Shown: positions 23,892-34,368 of the stretch, piece after piece
Layout: every line of letters starts with the position of its first letter
Position numbering within the stretch: position 1 is the first letter of the stretch
Assembly: GCA_027625915.1 (NCBI GenBank)
Contig: JANTQA010000070.1
Coordinates: 8,375,001-8,439,000 of the forward strand
Origin: Anaeramoeba flamelloides
Lineage: Eukaryota; Metamonada; Anaeramoebidae
Direction: 5' to 3'
DNA: 64,000 nt
Program-made: the position numbers and the translations under genes
Notes under the pieces: generated by a model
What the model was told of the DNA's origin: nothing
The model's database searches: none
Seen by the model: only the letters and a program-made list of their open reading frames with translations

Positions 23892-26078
23892 ATGTTTATA
23901 CTACCACAAGGAATTACTGTTATTGAAGGAAAATTCAACCCTTTGGTTCATGCTGTTACACAAGGTTTTCACATTTTACCACCACCATCGAATTCATTAA
24001 TAATCGACCGTGCTGTCTCATGGTTACAGGAGGTTGTGCAAAATTCGAAGCTGACAACACAAACGGTCTTCAGTGCGCACTGTTTGTATTTATTAAATGC
24101 GCTTAACGTGGTTTTACCGTGTGAGAAGAATCAAATCAAAATCTGCACAACCAAAGAGGAACAATCTGAGAACAATCTAAACGAATTTATCAAGGCACTA
24201 AAGAGGCATAATTGTCCGCACTCGAAGGGCTTTCCAAAGGAAAAATATTTAGAAGGAGACGGCCAAGCCATTAAGCAGGTGGCAAACTGTATCCTCTGGC
24301 TCCAAAAGAACTTTGAAAATAATGGGATTATTCGGGAATCGAGCCTAACACTTCGAACCTTTAGTATACTAAAAATTTCTAAAGACAGCCACTTAAAAAA
24401 TGATCGAATTAATCCATTTTTACTCGATTCGAATCAACTGAACACCCAAGAAATTCAAGAAATTCAAGAAGATGAGATTTTTGTTAACATTTTTTATCTT
24501 GAAGGAGAGAAAAGAGAAGAAATCTTAAAGCAAAGAAGATTTGAATTAGGACAAGAATTGTCTGACGATCAAAGCGAAACGACTTCTGATTTCTCATTTT
24601 TTGGAAGTGATGAAAGTGATGAAAGTGATGAAAGCGAACTAAATTGGGAGCAGGTTGACATGAGTGCAATAAAAAAAAACACAAATAATATCAATAATAT
24701 TTTAACAAAGCTGGATGAAATAAGCATTTCTTCGATCAGCCCGCCAATTAGCAACAAAAGTAATTCCGAAAGCCGAAGCCAAGATGAGTGTGAGGATGAA
24801 GGTGAAAAAAATAAATCTAAAGTTTCTGATCAATTAACTAACGAAACAAGTAGTTCAGAAAGTGAACTTGAAACACTGCTTCAAACAAATGAGAAAACCA
24901 AAACCAAAATTAATAATGCAAAAACAAAAAATAGAAATAAAAATGAAAAGTTTAATGAGCAATATTTGAATCCAAATTATTTTGAAAATGTACCACATTT
25001 AAACACACTCTCTGATTATTTAGTGACAGACTTATCAATTATTTATAATAAAAAAAAAAAAGAACAAAAAAAAACAAAAAATCTTATCCCAAGCGATGAA
25101 TCCATTTATTTAGTGTTTTTCATCTTAAATACGTTAGACAAGTGGAAAACCAATAATAGAGAAATATCAATTAATTCCCAAAATGGAGAAATCGGAGAAT
25201 TTTACGACGAATTAACCCAAGAATGTGTATCAGACACCAAGAATATCGGAAAACTTGGGGAAATGATTTTCCCATGTCAATTATGCCAATACAAAAATGA
25301 AATAAAAAATAACGCCAAAGTGGAAATCGAAATTAATAAAAAAATTATCAAAATATGCGATCCAGATCACTCAACACAATATTTCAAAGCAGATTTAACG
25401 ACACTGCTCGATATATCAATCAATATTATTGAAGATAATTATTTTATTGCATTTAAACTTGCATTAAAAGAACAAATGGAAAGGCCCTTTGATTGTATTC
25501 TACGCTTTTCTCAAGAGAATGAATTAGCCACATGCCTATCAACAATTCTTTACTTTATCAAAAATAAATCCCAAAAAAATGTTATTGGCTATAACCCACC
25601 GACGGAAGAAGAAGTGAAAGATTTTTCTAGCCGGGTTTTCCCCATTTTAAGGGTACCAAATAAAAAATTCCTTAAATTAATGTCAAGCATGGAAAGGGTC
25701 GACATGTCTTCAAACCCGAAAGATATTCTAAAACAATATTATGAAAACAATGGCGTCAACTTCTTAATTACAATCGTAACAAATAATACTTTCCCTTTAG
25801 CCCCCGGATATATCCAAATTAGGAAAAAAAAAATTGGTGTATATAAAGAGAAAAACTTATTCCGAACGATCCCCTTTAGCGGAAGACCAGTCATTTATAA
25901 AAGTGAAAAAAATAGCGGGCTGTTTAGAATACAGTGGGAAAAAAATAGAGCCTGTAGAGCAAGCACCGATACTTCAGTAACATTTTTATGTAAACGTTCA
26001 TCAGAAAGGAGTTTAATCTCGAGATCAATTTCGTTTTTTGCTTCAAATTGGAGAAACAATAATGAAAAAAAAAAATAA
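23892..26078 (+). CDS. calponin-homology-like protein with two PH-like domains, 728 aa
   Basis: A single open frame from ATG to TAA with GC clearly above its surroundings. Residues about 30-145 resemble a calponin-homology domain: FIKALKRHNCPHSKGFPKEKYLEGDGQAIKQVANCILWLQK follows the type-3 CH pattern 'F-x-x-A-x-x-x-G-V-P...DLYEGK-x-x-x-Q-V-x-x-C'. Residues about 215-355 are acidic, Ser/Asp/Glu-rich with three DES repeats, and probably disordered. Residues about 457-563 look PH-like: beta strands (KVEIEINKKIIKICDPD, FDCILRFSQ) and a closing helix (ENELATCLSTILYFIKN). Residues about 619-722 repeat this plan, closing with ERSLISRSISFFASNW. CH domains bind actin or signalling partners and PH folds bind membranes or proteins, so a cytoskeletal adaptor is likely. 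Domain calls are by pattern and the PH calls are the weaker ones. Confidence 0.75.
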   Translation: MFILPQGITVIEGKFNPLVHAVTQGFHILPPPSNSLIIDRAVSWLQEVVQNSKLTTQTVFSAHCLYLLNALNVVLPCEKNQIKICTTKEEQSENNLNEFIKALKRHNCPHSKGFPKEKYLEGDGQAIKQVANCILWLQKNFENNGIIRESSLTLRTFSILKISKDSHLKNDRINPFLLDSNQLNTQEIQEIQEDEIFVNIFYLEGEKREEILKQRRFELGQELSDDQSETTSDFSFFGSDESDESDESELNWEQVDMSAIKKNTNNINNILTKLDEISISSISPPISNKSNSESRSQDECEDEGEKNKSKVSDQLTNETSSSESELETLLQTNEKTKTKINNAKTKNRNKNEKFNEQYLNPNYFENVPHLNTLSDYLVTDLSIIYNKKKKEQKKTKNLIPSDESIYLVFFILNTLDKWKTNNREISINSQNGEIGEFYDELTQECVSDTKNIGKLGEMIFPCQLCQYKNEIKNNAKVEIEINKKIIKICDPDHSTQYFKADLTTLLDISINIIEDNYFIAFKLALKEQMERPFDCILRFSQENELATCLSTILYFIKNKSQKNVIGYNPPTEEEVKDFSSRVFPILRVPNKKFLKLMSSMERVDMSSNPKDILKQYYENNGVNFLITIVTNNTFPLAPGYIQIRKKKIGVYKEKNLFRTIPFSGRPVIYKSEKNSGLFRIQWEKNRACRASTDTSVTFLCKRSSERSLISRSISFFASNWRNNNEKKK

Positions 26079-26302
26079 TTTTTTGACTTTTGTTCTTTAA
26101 TTCCCTTAGCACCCCGGATTTGCCTAAATTTCATCAAGTTTTTAAAAAAAGATTTCAAATGATATTGATCTACTAATATATTCATTTTCTTATTTGTCTT
26201 TAATCCAGGTTTTAATTAGAATAAAAAGTCAAAATAGTTCAAAGATAAAGTAGTTATGACATTGTATTTTTTTTTATATATACATTCAAAAAAAAAATAA
26301 TA

Positions 26303-27447
26303 CAGCCGTTCCATTCGACTTGTGAAGGATTACCCTTTAAAGGTGCTTTAAGGATCATTTTATCTTTCCTTTAAAGACCTTTTAAAGACCTTTTAAAGAT
26401 GCTTTAAAGACCTTTTAAACTTTCTTCATTTTCTTTAAAAGACCTTTTAAAGATCTTTTAAAGATCTTTTAAACTCTCTTAATTCTTTTAAAACTTCTTT
26501 CAAACAAACAAAAAAAAACACAAATAACTACTAACAAAAAACACCAAAATTAGTTTGAAACAATAACTACCTCTTTCACTCTGGCTCTGCCTAAGACTAG
26601 ATCTTACACATTGTTATTCACAAGCTCTACTCAATTTTACAATACTCTACTCTATTTACCATACAGCCAACTCTTAAAGTTGATAATTTGTTCCTAAAAT
26701 TGCTTTTAAAAACAAATGAAAATTATAATCAAAAATATGTTTTTCAGTACAATTTTCCATTCAAAAACTTGATGGACAGATCGATCAAATCTACGTCAAA
26801 AGTTCTCAAACTCCTATTTAAATTGAAATTGGAAAAGAAGAAAATTATCTCCCAAACAGTTGAATATCTAATTTTTTACTTTACAAGAATAGAGAGTTTA
26901 TTCAAAAATCTTGAATACTCGACACAGATTTGATCGATCTGTCCATCAAGTTTTTGAATGGAAAATTGTACTGAAAAACATATTTTTGATTATAATTTTC
27001 ATTTGTTTTTAAAAGCAATTTTAGGAACAAATTATCAACTTTAAGAGTTGGCTGTATGGTAAATAGAGTAGAGTATTGTAAAATTGAGTAGAGCTTGTGA
27101 ATAACAATGTGTAAGATCTAGTCTTAGGCAGAGCCAGAGTGAAAGAGGTAGTTATTGTTTCAAACTAATTTTGGTGTTTTTTGTTAGTAGTTATTTGTGT
27201 TTTTTTTTGTTTGTTTGAAAGAAGTTTTACAAAAATTAAGAGAGTTTAAAAGATCTTTAAAAGATCTTTTAAAGAAAATGAAAAAAGTTTAAAAGATCTT
27301 TAAAAGGTCTTTTAAAGAAAATGAAGAAAGTTTAAAAGGTCTTTAAAGCATCTTTAAAAGGTCTTTAAAAGGTCTTTAAAGGAAAGCTAAAATTTCAGGT
27401 TTGCTTAAAGGAAAGAAAAAAGCTTCACAAGTCGAATGGAACGGCTG
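26303..27447. mobile_element. 1,145-bp near-perfect palindromic element, TA-flanked
   Basis: The left arm 26,303-26,792 and right arm 26,926-27,447 are almost identical inverted copies around a loop of about 133 bp. Ends are CAGCCGTTCCATTCGACTTG and its inverse, with TA at 26,301-26,302 and 27,448-27,449. Each arm has a subterminal array of 9-11-bp units (cttttaaaga and variants); unit number differs between arms and explains most of the 30-bp length difference. The TA site and CAG-type ends fit a nonautonomous Tc1/mariner-superfamily foldback. It has no transposase; the 81-codon ORF at 26,688 spans arm and loop by chance. High arm identity implies recent formation or gene conversion. Confidence 0.9.
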
Positions 27448-27449
27448 TA

Positions 27450-28076
27450 ATAATTCATTTTTACATTTTCTTTAAAGATTTTTATTTAGTATTTAATTTT
27501 TTAAAGAAGAAATTTTATGACGATAATAGTAATTCAAAACCCAATACATTGAGTTTCATTAATAATAAAAATCAAACAACGTTGTTAATTTTATGATAAA
27601 ATAATTAAATAAAAAAATTTCTTACTGAGAAATTTTCATTTTTTTTTTTAGATAAATTTTTAATAATTATCAAATCAAGAGAAGAATGAAATTCATTTCT
27701 ATAGGACAAAATTTAAAGTTTAATATCAATAATTTTCAAAAAATTTGATTTAAACAATAGAAAATACTTGAAAAAACAAAAAAAAAAACAAAATTGTTTC
27801 ATTTATTACATTGGAATTACACTAATAAAAACTTTTTTAAGAGATAAAATAATCAGCTCTAAATCTAAAATAAAAAAAAAATTATAAATAACTTTTAAAT
27901 ATTATTCAAAGATAATAAAACAATCTTTCAAAGCAAAAAAGTTTATTTTTGAATTTTGTTATGAGTAATAATTTGAAAAAAAATTTTGTGTAAAATTTGA
28001 TTTTTTCAATTTAAATTAATCCAGATCTTGGTAAATAAATTTACAATATATGGTCTCTTATCCAATAATATACTAA
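27450..28076. other. AT-rich DNA, nothing recognised
   Basis: Short stretch between two mobile elements, with no ORF or repeat match. Confidence 0.4.
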
Positions 28077-28578
28077 ATTTCATAATAAATGGCCCACCTT
28101 ATATTTGAATAATGAATTGCTTTTGTATCGTTTTGAATTTTTTCTTCTCACAATGAAAAGTTTGCAAATAAATCATTTTTTCTCTTTTTTATTTTTTCAA
28201 CAGTGTTTTGTTAAAATGGAAAATGAAAATGAAAAATTGGAAAGAAGTAACAGATGAATTAATGAAAAATTTGGTTTCAAATATGAAAAATAGATTTGAT
28301 TTAGTTATTCAAATGGAAGGGGAATCGATAAATGGGTTTTATTAATTTTTTTAAAATTTAGATTTTTCATGTAATGCTTCATTCAAAATAAATGGCCCAA
28401 TTTTTTTTAACAGCTTTTTTTATTTTTCGTTCTTTTATTTTTAGACAAAAAATAAATATCTCTTGGGTATAGTATTGAATATTAAAATCTAAATTTTTAT
28501 ATTATAATAGATAACTTCAATTATTAAAAATAGTTTTATTTAAAATTTGATTTTTAATGGGCCAATTATTATGAAAGA
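28077..28578 (+). mobile_element. deleted Tc1/mariner-like element with transposase tail
   Basis: Inverted ends TTTCATAATAAATGGCCCA (about 28,078) and TGGGCCAATTATTATGAAA (about 28,558-28,577). At 28,215-28,344 an open stretch ends in NWKEVTDELMKNLVSNMKNR, then FDLVIQMEGESINGFY and a stop. This is the usual last segment of Tc1/mariner transposases (W-x-x-I...L-x-x-S-M-x-x-R-x-x-x-V-I...G...Y). The catalytic core is absent, so this is an internally deleted, dead copy. A second copy of the end in direct orientation lies near 28,380, suggesting a nested smaller element. Confidence 0.65.
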
Positions 28579-28619
28579 CAGTTTACTTTTTATTTTATGT
28601 CTAGATTTTAAAAAGTAAA

Positions 28620-28805
28620 AAATTAAAAAATTGTATAAATTGAAAAAAAAGATTCAATTATTAATCTGACTATGAACTATTTGCCAAATCATTTATATTT
28701 GAAAAAAAATCCTTGTTGAAAAAATTTTCTAATTTACAATGAAAATAAAAATTATTTTTTAGCTTTTAATTTATATTTTGTTTTATTTTTTTAAATTATT
28801 TAGAA

Positions 28806-28847
<42 letters not shown>

Positions 28848-29075
28848 CTATTGGGTAGTAATAAACAGGCAAAACAAATTTTCTATGTGATGTTAAAATA
28901 TCTTTTGTAATGAATAAATTATTTAATCAGGTATTTTATGTAATTTTGGGGGTACAAAGTCCCACTAAAAAAATTTCCAGTAAAGTTTGATGTGTTTTAA
29001 TCATTATAACTAAGAAGTTTTTGATGTCTTCACAAACTTTTCAAAAAAAAAGTTAAAATGATTTAATCAATCAAC
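28620..29075 (-). repeat. dispersed repeat, copy B of an inverted pair
   Basis: Inverse of 19,905-20,400. It is interrupted at 28,809-28,844 by a TA microsatellite that is only a short 'atatata' in copy A, so the microsatellite grew after the duplication. Confidence 0.8.
28809..28844. repeat. TA microsatellite
   Basis: About 18 TA units inside repeat copy B (28,620-29,075). Confidence 0.95.
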
Positions 29076-29592
29076 CAAATAAGAAAGGACTTATATCCTT
29101 TGGAAACAAAAAGAATTATATTCTTTTCATATCTGAGAAATTCTTCAATATTAAAAAAATATTAAAAAAAATTTTTATTTTAATTTAAAACTGTGTCACT
29201 TGACAGTAATGTTGTGACATTTCTTACATATCGCAATATATTTTTAATTACTAAATAAAATTTACTATTTAATAATTGACATGCCCCTAAATCATTGAAT
29301 TAAACTTTAAAAAATAATTATAAAAATTGAAAAACAACCATTAACTGGTCAAATTTTGAAAAAGAAAAAAATAACTTTGTGTAATTTTCATAAAAATTAT
29401 TATTTATTAAGATGAATAATATTCATTATATATTGTTAAAATAATAATAATAATAATTTTAATTAATCATAATGATATTTTTGAAAATAAATAAATGTAA
29501 TGCTAAACATTGAAAAAAATTCAAAAAGTAATTTTATAAAAAATATTTTGATATTTATAATTTTTTGAATTGGATTAAATAAATTTTACATA

Positions 29593-31300
29593 TTAACAAC
29601 AAGAATTATTTTTATTTTTTTTGACAACAAATTCTTTATCAACATTTTTCATTGAATAATTTTCATTTTCAAGTTCTTTATAATTTTCATTTGACTTTTG
29701 CAGATCAACATTATTTTTTGGCATTTCTTTTATCAAATCAAGAAATATTTTACTAATCCCTTCCCCTGTTTTCGCTGACGTTTCAAAAAATAATAAATCC
29801 TCTTCTTTTGCATACTTTGACCCCTTTTCTGTTGATACTAACCTTTCTTTTAAATCTGTTTTATTTCCAACAAGTGCGATTGTAGTTTTCTGTTCTTCCT
29901 TTTCTCTAATTTCACGAATCCACAATTTTGCCCTCTCAAATGTTGTTTTATCTGTTATATCATAAACAACAATTGCACCTTGGGAGGAACGAAAATATCT
30001 ATTATATTATATTATTTGTCAGAATAATAAATACATAACAATTTAATTTGCATTTTTTTTTAATTTTTAAACGGGATTTTGAAATAAACTTTTATTTTTT
30101 TTTCTTAAAGTTAGCAAATATGATAGTTTCTATAATACGGTTTTCAGAATAAATAATAATAAATTGATAATTATTAAGAGTTCATTCCTTATAAAATATA
30201 TTGAAAATAATTTTAGATCATTATACTTTTTTGATTTTTTTATTAAATTTAAAGTTTTGATTTTAAGACTTTATACTTCTATAACTAATAAAATTAAAAT
30301 ACAAAATATTGTTTTGAACATAAATTGTTATTTTTTAACCTAAACTAAAATTCAAAATTTTCCACACAGCTAAAATGTTCCAAAGAATTACAATAATATA
30401 ATTTCATTCAAATTGGAAATAAATTTGATTTTTGTAAAATATGAAAATCATTTTTTCATCTTTTAGTTTTTGTTTTCATTTCATTTTTTGAATTACGAAA
30501 CTTGTTTCGTTCGATCAAATTTTTTTTCGAATGATTGTTATTATGTTAAAGTAGAGTTGTTCCAAATAGAAGAACCCCAATAAAATTAGTTGGTAATATC
30601 TAACCGTTGATCGATCAATATTCCTAATAGAATTTAAACAAATTTACCACTGTATTTTTTTGTTTTGCTCTCTCCAAAATTTTTGACACACTCTTGATTT
30701 ATTTGTATTGATTATTATTTACAATCAATCCAAAGCTACCATGAAATTTTATTAATATCAAATTTTGATATTTATATAAATTTTTAAAAAGTTCAATATG
30801 AGAATAATAAAGCTCATATTGAAAAAAAAAATTCCTAAATGAGTCAATATTCAAGTATTTTTTCTGATTTTCAAAAAATAAATTTTCAGAACCCAAAATG
30901 ACTCTAAACATCAAAAATTCATTAAGAAACAACATAAAATTTCCTCCAAAAGATGAATTTATTTTTCGATCACATTAGAGGGCTATTTTTCATATCAACT
31001 AATTAATGAAAAAATATTTTCAATTGAAACTTTCTTATTCTTATATTCTTAGAGTAAAAAATCTATATCAACATCAAAATTTGATATTGATAAAATTTCA
31101 CGGTAGCCTTGGAACAGCTATATTTTTTGTTTTGTGAGTATTGTAATTTATAAATAAGTGTTAACATTACAATTAGTGAATGGTTCTAATTTGGTATTTC
31201 TTCTAGAATTGATTAAATAAGTTTTTATTTTTACAAATAGAATTTTAGTGTGTTAAAAATTTTGAATTAGGGTTTGTTTGGATTCTTTGCCCCCTATACC

Positions 31301-31335
<35 letters not shown>

Positions 31336-34300
31336 TGAAAGATTTAATTTTAAATAACCACATTTTTTTCTTTTTTAATATTTGTTATAACTTTTTAATA
31401 AACTTGCTTTTAAATTTTTATAATACAGTTAAAGAAGTTACAAGAATATTAATTCTATTTCATTCAAATTCGAAATAATTTTCATTTTTGTAGTTTACAA
31501 AGAAAATTTTTTTTTTTCTTTTTCTTTTTCCAAATACGTAATAGCTTACATTTACCCAAAGACAGTTTTCAAATAATTGATATTAAGTTCAAATTAAATC
31601 TATTTAAAATAGAAGAACTCAAATAAAAATTGTTGATGTTATTTAACCTTTTGATCGATCAATAGTCTTTTGCAGAATTTCCAACAAATTTTACCAATAA
31701 ATTTTTTTTAGCCAGTTTCCAGAAAATTTCAAGATAAAACGGTCCTGATTAAACTGGAAATCATCAACTACATTATTCAAACTTAAATACTTTTGCAATG
31801 GGTTGAATAGATATAAACACATATGATGGGAAAAAGGAGTAATTCCAAATTATGTCCATACCTTTCACAAAAAAATTAATGACGTAGACCACTTTATCTG
31901 GGACTGTGAAAAATATGAGAGAACCAGAAAACACTGGAAAAAACAATCAAAAAAATCAAAAGTTTTGACTATAACCTAATAGCCAAAAAAAGACACAGAT
32001 GAATTATGAGGAAAATGAACATAAAAGAAACCTATGACATCACCATCGAAAAACTTCTTACCAGTATGGCTCAACACACAATTAGGAAAAGGAGCCCAAG
32101 ACAAAATAAAACCTATCAAAAAATTCACATAAACCATAAAATTTCAGGTCTCTCACAACAATTATTTGAAACCTCTTTATTTTTTCCACTCTTCATTCTT
32201 ATCTAAATATCTTTTTTTCTTAACTTCTTCATTTTTACTCTTTCTAGTTTTAGAAAACTAAATTAGGATCCCAATACTTCTGATGACTGTATCTGTTTAG
32301 ATACTCTTTGAATAGAAGTCTCAAATTTAATCACTTCAAAATTCTCTCTTTATCAGATTAAGTGTTTTTTGTTTTTTTAACTCTTAACAATAAATCCTCA
32401 AATATATTTTTTTTGTTTTGCTCATCTCCAAAGGTTTGGCATCTATTTATTTATTTGTATTAATAGATATTTTTTTGTTGTTTTGTCGATATTGTAAATT
32501 ATAAAGTATTTTTAATTTTCAATTAGTTGGGGATTTTAATTTAACACTTCTTCTTGATTTTCTTTAAAAAAATTTCTTTATACTTTAATTGATTTTTTTT
32601 TTTTGTTAAAATATTTGAATTGAGGTTTAATAGTTATTATATATTCAAGTAAATATCACAAAATTAAATAAAATAAAACTTCATATGTGCAACTAATCTA
32701 AAATATTTTACACAAAAAAAAATTAATAGAGACTAGTCCTTTAAAAAAAAAGTTGAATACAATCAATTTCAAAAAAATCAATTTTAAAAAACAGATAATA
32801 AATCTCAAAAATCCCCTTAATGGATTAGCGTCTACCAAGGAGAAGCCCAAGATCAAAGTATGTTGTTCTTGGGTTTAACTACATTGTTGCTACATGGTTC
32901 AAATGTCTCTAAAAAATCGATTAGTCAAGTAGTAATATTTGTTGATCTCATCAATTAAAAAGGATCCAATCTAGTAGTAAAAAACCCAATAATTTCAGAA
33001 TAAAATCTGCATTTCGCCACAAATTTAAAGGTTGAATTATCAATATTCAGAATACAAAGTCACAAAATATCTTTCCTAATGTGTGGAGAAATGTAGATTA
33101 GTTGCTAAAAAATTCGTTTTTTTTTAAAAATTCAATAATTAACCAATATATTTTTTTGACACATTATTTCTCAAATCCTGGAAATATATTGATGATACAA
33201 TTAGCTTTATCAAAAGCAAACAAAACTAACCAGTCTTTGTGCTTTTATGTTGATGATTATTGAGTTAATCTTTGAAATTAAAAAATTATAAAAATAGTTA
33301 CTTTTGGAAGTTCTAAATCTAAATTATTAAATACCAAATACTGTATTTTGGGTTTCTATTTTTAGATTTGGAAAAGGAATTAAAAAAAATTTTTTTTAAA
33401 ATGAGAATTTTTAATTGTGATGATTAGTAAAAAATGAAATAATTTATTGTGAAATAAGATTTAAAATAGTTTTTTTAGTGCTATTTGAGACATAACGCAA
33501 CTAATACCATTTACACCCAATTACAATATACTTTGATTATAGAGAAATCTATGGTGATACTAATCCCTTAAAAAGAAAAAAATGTAGAATTGGAATTATT
33601 TACTTTTTAACTTTCTTGGTACCAAAATAAAAGTTTCAAAGGCTAATCTTAATTTCAAAATTGTTTTACAAAAGTGTGTTGTACACAAAATTACTTCTTC
33701 CCAATAAACGAAATTTTCACTTGTTTCTAACAGAGAAAGAATTAATTGAAAGGTTTGGAATAATCAACGTAGAAAAAAAGGTACTTTTTGTTCATTTAAA
33801 ATAGTGAAAGAGTTTTTTTTTATTTCTGTGGTTTTAATTATGACAGGGAAACCTACCTTTTGAACATGATTTTAGTGTTGACGAAAATCAAATTAGATCT
33901 CTTTTTGAAAAAGAGTTTTTCAAAGAAAACAAAAATAGTCTAACTACCATTGTTTACCTGATCAAACAATTTTCCACTTTTTATTGTGTTCTATGAAGAA
34001 AAAAAAATCACTTCAAAAGGAAAATTTAAACTTACAAAAGTGTTAGCGAATTATATCTTTCTTGTCCAGCTGTGTCCTTTTCGTATTTAAATAAAAAATT
34101 AGGAATACAAAATAAATGATTGACAAAGAAAAGCAAAGTAAAGATTTTAGCAAAGATCGAAAAAAAAGACACAAATCAAAGAAATACCTACCCAGATTTG
34201 TAACTTAATTTCCTTATTTCCATTGTTTATTGTCTTTAAAATATAAGCAGCACCAATTGTTGATTCAATACTTGTCGAAAATGTATCTTCACAAAAATTG

Positions 34301-34368
34301 ATCACTATTGATGATTTTCCAACAGAACTGTCTCCCAATAAAATAACTTTAAAAGTTTGTGATTCCAT
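29593..34368 (-). CDS. Rab5-like small GTPase, three exons
   Basis: Exons 34,368-34,192, 34,076-34,036 and 29,998-29,593 join in phase with GT-AG sites (GTAGGT, GTAAGT; AAAG, ATAG) into 207 residues. G1 is GDSSVGKS (12-19); switch I holds ESTIGAAY; G3 is WDTAGQERY, with the exon junction exactly between W and D; G4 is GNKTDL; G5 is ETSAKTG. The tail is Asn/Lys/Glu-rich and ends NSCC, a double-cysteine geranylgeranylation signal. The TIGAAY switch I and the run AIVVYDIT after WDTAGQERYNSL are closest to the Rab5/21/22 group, which governs early-endosome traffic. All motifs needed for GTP binding and hydrolysis (Lys18, the Gln of GQE) are present. The second exon is only 41 nt, and intron 2 is 4,037 nt. 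Confidence 0.93.
30699..31000 (-). repeat. dispersed repeat with short ORF, copy B
   Basis: Reverse complement of 1-285. It encodes an open frame of 78 codons (30,935-30,699) starting MLFLNEFLMFRVILGSENLF. A fragment of the same sequence (KNLYQHQNLILIKFHGSLG) is seen again on the + strand at about 31,058-31,115. No function can be assigned. Confidence 0.6.
31304..31334. repeat. TA microsatellite
   Basis: About 15 TA units inside intron 2 of the Rab gene, between two repeat units. Confidence 0.95.
31711..32410 (+). mobile_element. LINE 3'-end relic
   Basis: At about 31,830-31,950 the + strand reads VIPNYVHTFHKKINDVDHF and then IWDCEKYERTRKHWKK. This is the C-terminal Cys/His segment typical of LINE ORF2 proteins ('H-F-x-x-x-C-x-x-Y'). 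Further coding-like sequence to about 32,165 (KLLTSMAQHTIRKRSPRQNK) follows. It is a 5'-truncated and broken copy, of a subfamily different from the relic at 22-23 kb. It interrupts the repeat unit described at 30,290-32,490. Confidence 0.65.
32820..33900 (+). mobile_element. probable reverse-transcriptase relic
   Basis: Protein-like + strand stretches include VYQGEAQDQSMLFLGLTTLL (compare the LINE motif 'V-x-Q-G-D-P-x-S-x-x-L-F-x-L'), VVIFVD and, near 33,235, LCFYVDDY. The element is heavily broken and its ends are not visible. A LINE of the restriction-like endonuclease type is my best guess, but another retroelement class is possible. Confidence 0.5.

Larger units (their letters stand above)
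30290..32490. repeat. tandemly duplicated repeat unit, second copy interrupted
   Basis: About 30,310-30,715 and about 31,340-31,710 share landmarks in the same order: 'tttcattcaaattggaaata', 'agaag-aac-c-aataaaa', 'gatcgatcaata' and 'caaattttacca'. In the second copy the match breaks at about 31,711 and resumes at about 32,410 with 'tttgttttgctc-tctccaaa'. The intervening 700 bp is a LINE relic, so the LINE landed after the duplication. Unit 1 includes the 78-codon ORF that is also found at the window start. Confidence 0.65.
29999..34035 (-). other. 4.0-kb intron 2 of the Rab gene, transposon-rich
   Basis: It separates ...RYNSLTLL from YFRSSQGAIVVYD; the split codon restores a Leu. It holds two copies of a repeat unit of about 1 kb (about 30,290-31,130 and 31,130-32,490), a TA microsatellite (31,304-31,334) and at least two reverse-transcriptase or LINE relics, which run opposite to the host gene. 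Confidence 0.88.

Noticed and set aside
26688-26933. 81-codon ORF in the palindrome
   Set aside because: It crosses arm and loop of a foldback element and has no protein character.
28808-28845. TA run as a replication or centromere signal
   Set aside because: Plain microsatellite; several similar runs are present and nothing else supports such a role.
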